Assembly (NCBI GenBank): GCA_905178155.1 | Contig: CAJINV010000005.1 | Coordinates: forward strand, 42,254-106,253 | Source: Amoebophrya sp. A120 | Lineage: Eukaryota > Sar > Dinophyceae > Syndiniales > Amoebophryaceae | DNA: 64,000 nt | Reading direction: 5' to 3' | Part shown: piece after piece, positions 59,098-64,000 of the stretch | Position numbering within the stretch: the stretch's first letter is position 1 | Layout of the letters: each line of letters opens with the position of its first letter | Translations under genes and position numbers: made by a program | The notes under the pieces: generated by a model | What the model was told of the DNA's origin: nothing | Databases searched by the model: none | Seen by the model: only the letters and a program-made list of their open reading frames with translations

Positions 59098-60720
59098 TCA
59101 CTGTCGTGTCTGCAGTGCCAGTTTTGGTGCACCAGATTCTATGCCCTGCGCAACAGGCCAAACTGGCACTGCGGCCTGTTCCGAATGTCCACTAAGTATG
59201 TTGCGTGCTCGCTGGAGATCCGCATCCGAAACCCTTCCATCCCGTATAGGAATGTAGTAGGGTAACTGCGCTTCCCTCGTCTGCTGCGTTTTTTTCTTCC
59301 CCGGTTGGCATTCCGGCGTAAAGAGAGAAAGATCGGTTTTTCCAGAAGCGAGGTCCCCTTCAACTACGAGGCAGTGCTGAAACAACGGTCGCGGCAGAAT
59401 CCAGACACCTTGGAGAACAAGCTGCTCGTCACAATGCGAGTGCAGAACAACGACGAACTCCGGTGCGTTCGTTTCCGAGAACGGCACTTGCTCTTGGTAG
59501 GACCTGACACGGCGGCTGCCGCTCAAACGGGTTCTGCTTCTGCAACTTCTTAGTTTGACTAGCTTTACTCGATACCTCGCCGGCCCCCGATCGTAGCGAA
59601 GCCCGACGGTGCGGTGAAACAGCGGTTTTCCGAAAGCAAAGCAATCCCAGGTTTCGTTTCCAGAACTTGGGCTCTTGGAAAGTACTGGCAGGGCGCCAAT
59701 TTTGCTGTATACCTTTTCAAAAAGCTGCCCCAGCAGGGTTGCTCGTCGCTGTTGTCGCGGAGTCAGTGCAAGTGCAAATAGCCAATGAGATACGGGACGC
59801 GCGTGGTCTTCGGCAACGTCATTCCAAGCGCTGAGTAAGGCCTCGGCCAGCTCCGACACGGGTACGAACTTCTCTTCTGGAATCATCACGCTCGTGCGAT
59901 GGGATCTTGAACTTCTCCATGAAAGCTCGTCGCCCTGGTGGTCATCACCGGTGTCCGATTCCGTCGAAATTGTATGGTTTGCTTTCGCACATAAAGCGCT
60001 CTCAAGACCGAGAGTCGCTTTGAATGCGGTCGCCTTCGTTGGAAGAGAAACGAAGATGAGCCCGAGTCCGGGTAGGCGCGCGGTGCTCTCTGAAGCGAAG
60101 TCGAAACGAAAATACCTGGGCCCCCGATTCGTCTTGCGAACGAAAGCTTCCTGTCCAGCGAAACAAACTTTCAGGGGTAGCCAGCTATCCTTTTCCGGGC
60201 CGGGCGACCTACCGCGATACAGAAGAGATCCCCCAGTGTTGTGGGGTAATCTTACAAATTCGAGCTCGGGACGTTGCTTTTCAATTTCGTTCGTCAACCA
60301 CGTGTATCCACCCTCTGTCACTATGTATGTGCGCGGATTCCGTTTCCCGAGTCCTACACTCTCAGCGAGGGGCAGAGGCTGCTGCACGTGCAGGTTCAGG
60401 TCTTTCGAGTGTGATTTCGAGTTGACGCCGTCTTTCGACGATGCCCCAATTTGCTCTTTGTGGTCCTCTATCATGTTGGCGAAGCGTGCGCGTGCCGCAG
60501 CAGCTTGTTCCAAGACCAGCCTTTCGTTTTTTTGTTTGTCCAGTCTCCACCGTGCTCTGTATTTGTACGTACGGGATCCGCACGTCGAAAGCGTTCCGAA
60601 CGGACTGTGCTCATTCAGAACTGTTGACGCGTTCTGCCAGCCATTTGCGCTGCAAAGGACATTCAAAGCACCGCGCGCGTTCCTACCGACCGGAACGTAT
60701 GGCGGAGAACATGCCTTCAT
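59098..60720 (-). CDS. Tandem-family protein, copy 1 (unknown)
   Basis: 540 residues, intronless, ATG at 60720 (MKACSPPYVPVGRNAR). The N-terminal ~100 residues are basic and variable. Conserved blocks shared with the next two genes: SWLPLKVCFAGQEAF with RYFRFDF and GLGLIFVSL (residues ~190-250); VPVSELAEALLSAWNDV and HARPVSHWLFALAL with RRATLLGQLFEKVY (~290-350); PEFVVVLHSHCDEQLVLQG, VWILPRPLFQHCLVVEGDL, SLFTPECQPGKKKTQQTREA, PYYIPI (~430-510). The last block recalls the G-FIFP...G.R..YP...QT..Q..Y pattern of MepB-type proteins, and the WLPLKV block recalls nuclease-fold proteins. Neither is established. Confidence 0.7.
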   Translation of the reverse strand: MKACSPPYVPVGRNARGALNVLCSANGWQNASTVLNEHSPFGTLSTCGSRTYKYRARWRLDKQKNERLVLEQAAAARARFANMIEDHKEQIGASSKDGVNSKSHSKDLNLHVQQPLPLAESVGLGKRNPRTYIVTEGGYTWLTNEIEKQRPELEFVRLPHNTGGSLLYRGRSPGPEKDSWLPLKVCFAGQEAFVRKTNRGPRYFRFDFASESTARLPGLGLIFVSLPTKATAFKATLGLESALCAKANHTISTESDTGDDHQGDELSWRSSRSHRTSVMIPEEKFVPVSELAEALLSAWNDVAEDHARPVSHWLFALALTPRQQRRATLLGQLFEKVYSKIGALPVLSKSPSSGNETWDCFAFGKPLFHRTVGLRYDRGPARYRVKLVKLRSCRSRTRLSGSRRVRSYQEQVPFSETNAPEFVVVLHSHCDEQLVLQGVWILPRPLFQHCLVVEGDLASGKTDLSLFTPECQPGKKKTQQTREAQLPYYIPIRDGRVSDADLQRARNILSGHSEQAAVPVWPVAQGIESGAPKLALQTRQ

Positions 60721-61163
60721 TGTGTTTATCTACTTCATCAAAGAATGGTAGGTACGATAATGAAGCCACCATTGATGGCAAGGGAGAGAAGTTCACTTTG
60801 CATTTGGGTCATGTAGTAAATACCGAAAACTACAAGGACCTCGAGAACCTAAGACCGATCCCAACCCGAAGGAGTGCATTCTTCGGGCGGTGCGATGCGA
60901 AGCGAGTCTATTTGTGGAGTAGCTTGAGTAATGTATTTCGACAAGCTTCACAATCCCAATCGCACCCCTTGTGTGAGATAGAGATTCAGATTCCAGATAT
61001 CGGTGTATAACGCAGAACGACGAAAGGGAACCCCACTTATGCCGCTTCAGCTTCCCGGCACGCACAAAAACAACTACGACCAGAAAAGCCGAATCGATGG
61101 ACCACGACGATCAGCACAAATCCTTCAAATTCTTAAATGCTTCATGAAGGTAGGCGGAAGTTT
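60721..61163. other. Spacer in the tandem cluster
   Basis: 443 bp between copies 1 and 2, similar in size to the 368-bp spacer between copies 2 and 3. No gene seen. Confidence 0.45.
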
Positions 61164-62879
61164 TCACGGTGCCCGCTGCTGTTCAATGCAGGAGAATCTT
61201 AACTCTGCTTCTTCCCCAAATCGTCCATTTTGATCTTTACCAGCGATGTTACCTTCGTCACAAGGTTGCACAAATGCAGGGTATAATTGCTCCTGGAATT
61301 CTTCGTCGAGTATAGCTCGCGCACGCTCGAAATCTACATCCGAAATTCTGCCATTTGCGACCGGGATGTAGTACGGCATTTGTTGCGCCTGCGCACGCTG
61401 GGTCTGGCGTTTTGTCGGTCTGCATTCTGGGGTGAACAGAGGTAAGTCGGTTCTTCCTGTCGTGATGTCGCCCTCGACGATGAGGCAGCTCGCGAACATG
61501 GCACGTGGAAAAATCCAAATGCCCGTGAGTGCCCCGGGCACGGAATTTTCGGAACGTAAAGCGATGACAAACTTCGGAGCTACATGCTGCGACAGTGGTA
61601 TCTCGCGGTACCCTGCACCTACGAATTCGGAAGCGAGGAAAAACTTTCTGTTGCAAGTCGTGGTCAGCTTGATGCGATAATGCGTCACGCATCTCCCTCT
61701 TCGTTTCTGGTCTCTTACCTTGCACAAAAGCCTGTGCAATGTTGGCTTTCCGTCGATGTACGTGTCACACCCTTTGCCGACAGTCGATTCAAATGTTACT
61801 CGCTTTCCCAGTTTGTTGTAGAAGATGTGATGAAGATGCGTGATTAGCATCGCGCGTCGATTTTGTCTATCAGACGCCGCTAAGTCCACCAACCAATCGA
61901 CCATGGGACGCGCGTGCACACCGCTAAGATCGCGCCAACAAGAAGCCAACGTATCAGCCAGGACCCGGATTGGAAACATCTGCTTGTCCTGTATGAAAAT
62001 TGCTACCCGCTCTCGTCCGCTGCTCTTGTCGGTCCTCTTGGCGGGCGGCTCGCCGGAATTCTCGTTGGCAAACTGTCCGCATTCGGCTGCACTGGTCTGA
62101 AGTCTGTCTTCCTTGTTCGAGGTCGCAGTACGTATTGCAGTTGATCGAATAGTCCCCGAGGAAGATGTTGCGCTATCACCAGTTCTAAAAGCCACGCTCC
62201 CTGCTTGAAGAGCGATCAGGGCAATGCCTGGACCCGGGAGGCCATCAATGTCGCCTTTGTTGTAGTTAAAACGAAAGCACTGCGTCCTTGGACTGGCAAA
62301 AGCTGTGGTGCTGGCAAAACAAACTTTGAGAGGCAACCATACGTCGTTGGTCTGATCTTCTGTGCCCTGTGCGGCAAATTGGTAGAAGAATGATGCGCGG
62401 CTTTGGAACGGAGCCTTTTCCAGCTTAAGGTTGGGACATATCTCCGACAGCTGCTGCACGACCCACGCGCACCCTTTTTCGGAAGTGAAGTGTGCTTGTG
62501 AAACCGACTGGCCGATTTCTGGCATGCGCCGCTGCCTATCGACCACCCACGGTTCCTCGCATCGCTGTTTTTCGCTAGCACCAAACAGACAAGGAGATTC
62601 CACCATATCGCCAGCACGCGGAGAACCAGCAGCAGACCGGTCAAGTGGTAGCTGCTTCTGGCGTAGGCGCCACGGAGCAGGCTTTCGGACACCGAGAAAA
62701 TCGGCCATCCCTCTGTACTCCTCCGGGTAGTATTTGCTGGGCCTCGACGGGATATTTCTTGGGCGCGCAGAGCTTGTTGCCCATTTGTCAAATTCGCGGG
62801 AGCACCGTAGGCCGAGCCGTCGCACATATGCCCTTGCCTCTTCAAAGGGCAGTCGAGGGATGCGCCTCATGTAGACCAT
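61164..62879 (-). CDS. Tandem-family protein, copy 2 (unknown)
   Basis: 571 residues, ATG at 62879 (MVYMRRIPRLPFEEAR). The same block order as copy 1: VWLPLKVCFASTTAF, CFRFNYNKGDIDGLPG, VLADTLASCWRDLSGVHARP, NRRAMLITHLHHIFYNKLG, PKFVIALRSENSVPGALTG, IWIFPRAMFASCLIVEGDI, LPLFTPECRPTKRQTQRA, PYYIPVANGRISD. It ends with an extra tail after DEEFQEQLYPAFVQP. Divergence between copies is high outside the blocks, so the duplication is old or the genes evolve fast. The N-terminus is Arg-rich. No signal peptide or membrane segment. Function unknown. Confidence 0.72.
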   Translation of the reverse strand: MVYMRRIPRLPFEEARAYVRRLGLRCSREFDKWATSSARPRNIPSRPSKYYPEEYRGMADFLGVRKPAPWRLRQKQLPLDRSAAGSPRAGDMVESPCLFGASEKQRCEEPWVVDRQRRMPEIGQSVSQAHFTSEKGCAWVVQQLSEICPNLKLEKAPFQSRASFFYQFAAQGTEDQTNDVWLPLKVCFASTTAFASPRTQCFRFNYNKGDIDGLPGPGIALIALQAGSVAFRTGDSATSSSGTIRSTAIRTATSNKEDRLQTSAAECGQFANENSGEPPAKRTDKSSGRERVAIFIQDKQMFPIRVLADTLASCWRDLSGVHARPMVDWLVDLAASDRQNRRAMLITHLHHIFYNKLGKRVTFESTVGKGCDTYIDGKPTLHRLLCKVRDQKRRGRCVTHYRIKLTTTCNRKFFLASEFVGAGYREIPLSQHVAPKFVIALRSENSVPGALTGIWIFPRAMFASCLIVEGDITTGRTDLPLFTPECRPTKRQTQRAQAQQMPYYIPVANGRISDVDFERARAILDEEFQEQLYPAFVQPCDEGNIAGKDQNGRFGEEAELRFSCIEQQRAP

Positions 62880-63247
62880 CTTTGTCTAGAGGGGGATCGT
62901 AAGTACCATCACTTGCCTGCTAGTTGTACTAGTAGTACGCCGTTCATTCTATAAAAGGCACATCCAAATTTCCTCAACAATTTTTCTCTGCAAGTGAAAC
63001 CAAGTACAGTAATTAAGTACTCCCACTCGCTTCAACCCTCCGCGGAGAACCAGGCGAAACTTATGGCTCACACTCAGCAGTCAAATCAGCATAGAACCCT
63101 CTCATCGTTTGAGTCACACGTGTTGGGCAAGTAACGCATGTAAACCGGCGCCAAAAGCCACGTAGGCAATCAATATATCGGATTCGCCGATCGCATTGAT
63201 GCTGCTGGATACTGGAAAATAAAACAGGGAGATGAAGTATTCCAACA
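62880..63247. other. Spacer in the tandem cluster
   Basis: 368 bp between copies 2 and 3 with no gene seen. Confidence 0.45.
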
Positions 63248-64000
63248 TCAGTATTGCGAAAAGATTTCTTTCGCGCGCAAAACTGCAGCTACATTACTCT
63301 CCGAAGTGGAAAAATCTAGGTAGAATTCCAGTTGCCGTTCCTGCAATTTTCGTGTCGATTCGCGTCGTGGTGAAACAGTAGGCGGATACAGGCAGAGACT
63401 CATGAGTCCGGAAGAAAGATCCCCTCTTCGTGCAAGGCAGGACTTGAGCTCGCACCGCGGAAGCAGCCAGGCACCCCTCAGCTCGATATTACACACCGCA
63501 GCTGCTGCACTTGCATCCGCGTGTTCTCCTCCAGACTGTCCAGTAGTTTTGTCTTTGTCATCCTGCTCGTTGTGGCTGTGATGAAAGATGACCAGGAAAT
63601 CTGGAGCCTCATCAACGCAGAGGGGAACCGCGCGAGTTCGTCCTGTGATTGTGGGGCACGAAACATTTTTTGTTACCGCGACCCGGTAAGCAGGCACGTC
63701 ACGCTTCTCGCCAACCCACTTGTTTTGCAAGACGCGATGAATCACAGTTCTCCCGTTTATTTCTAATCCGCAACCAAACTTGGAAAATGAACTTCCTTGC
63801 AGGTCCCAATCGCACTTGCGGTAGAGAAACGCGTCCAACTGGCGGAGAAGAAGGTAAGCGACACGAGCCTTGATGGAGAGTGCGCCTAGTGTTGCTGTCA
63901 GCTCTGCGAAGTCGCACGCCTTGCTGGAATGGTCTCTCCACATATCAGGTAAAGTTTTGATGATGTCTGCCGCTGGATGGAGGTCAAGCTTCCGGATGTA
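63248..64000 (-). CDS. Tandem-family protein, copy 3, cut by window edge
   Basis: The C-terminal ~250 residues of a third member; the frame runs off the right edge, where YIRKLDLHPAADIIKTLPDM aligns with the MFPIRVLADTLASCW region of copy 2. Blocks present: MWRDHSSKACDFAELTATLG, KARVAYLLLRQLDAFLY, GRTVIHRVLQNK, PDFLVIFHHSHNE, GAWLLPRCELKSCLARRGDL, LCLYPPTVSPRRESTRKLQE, EFYLDF. It lacks the FTPEC of the other two and ends soon after AKEIFSQY. An ATG exists at 63943, but homology continues upstream of it, so that is not the true start. Confidence 0.7.
   Translation of the reverse strand, partial: YIRKLDLHPAADIIKTLPDMWRDHSSKACDFAELTATLGALSIKARVAYLLLRQLDAFLYRKCDWDLQGSSFSKFGCGLEINGRTVIHRVLQNKWVGEKRDVPAYRVAVTKNVSCPTITGRTRAVPLCVDEAPDFLVIFHHSHNEQDDKDKTTGQSGGEHADASAAAAVCNIELRGAWLLPRCELKSCLARRGDLSSGLMSLCLYPPTVSPRRESTRKLQERQLEFYLDFSTSESNVAAVLRAKEIFSQY

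Overview
This window looks like nuclear DNA of a protist, most likely an alveolate of the dinoflagellate/syndinian (Amoebophrya-like) type. Every gene I can support lies on the minus strand, about 15 in a row. The genes code for very long proteins with low-complexity insertions. Short repetitive introns with terminal inverted repeats and 5-bp target duplications (introner elements) interrupt several of them. Organism assignment is inference; there is no rRNA, organellar gene or spliced-leader gene here to anchor it.

Layout from left to right. 0.8-11.5 kb holds two diverged paralogs (762-2021 and 10184-11524) flanking a small basic protein and a 2,057-residue orphan. 12.4-16.4 kb is an Ecdysoneless/SGT1 homologue. 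17.7-19.6 kb is a non-coding satellite block: an A-B-A-B array of two repeat types, then an 18-bp minisatellite that is open in all six frames. 21.0-22.8 kb is a multi-pass membrane protein with one introner. 22.9-27.9 kb is a giant protein ending in a P450-like segment and an alpha/beta hydrolase. 28.0-28.8 kb is a small secreted-type protein. 29.9-32.3 kb is a flavin monooxygenase with two ordinary GT-AG introns. 33.1-42.1 kb is a poly-amino-acid-synthetase-like single-module NRPS (adenylation, carrier, then alternating membrane and hexapeptide-repeat segments) cut into 13 exons by 11 introners and one GT-AG intron. 42.8-43.4 kb is a HINT-type HIT protein with a one-base frameshift. 45.7 kb is a short AP2-like protein. 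46.7-56.5 kb is a giant P5A-type ATPase with a 1.2-kb composite introner. 57.6-58.6 kb is a coiled-coil-type protein whose last exon is hidden behind an introner. 59.1-64 kb is a tandem cluster of three paralogs, the last cut by the window edge.

The most interesting system is the introner set. Fourteen elements with at least five unrelated terminal-repeat families all begin TAT and end ATA (one has mutated to AAA) and sit between 5-bp duplications. Removing the element plus one duplication copy restores the reading frame every time: exon sums are exactly divisible by three for the 1,979-, 2,778-, 483- and 268-residue products. None has consistent GT-AG ends, while true GT-AG introns occur in the same genes. 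Members of one family occur in both orientations inside the same gene, so excision does not depend on element orientation. All families share an interior filled with GCATSACAA-type words.

Exon joins were worked out by hand from reading frame and family motifs; no alignment, RNA or database search was run.
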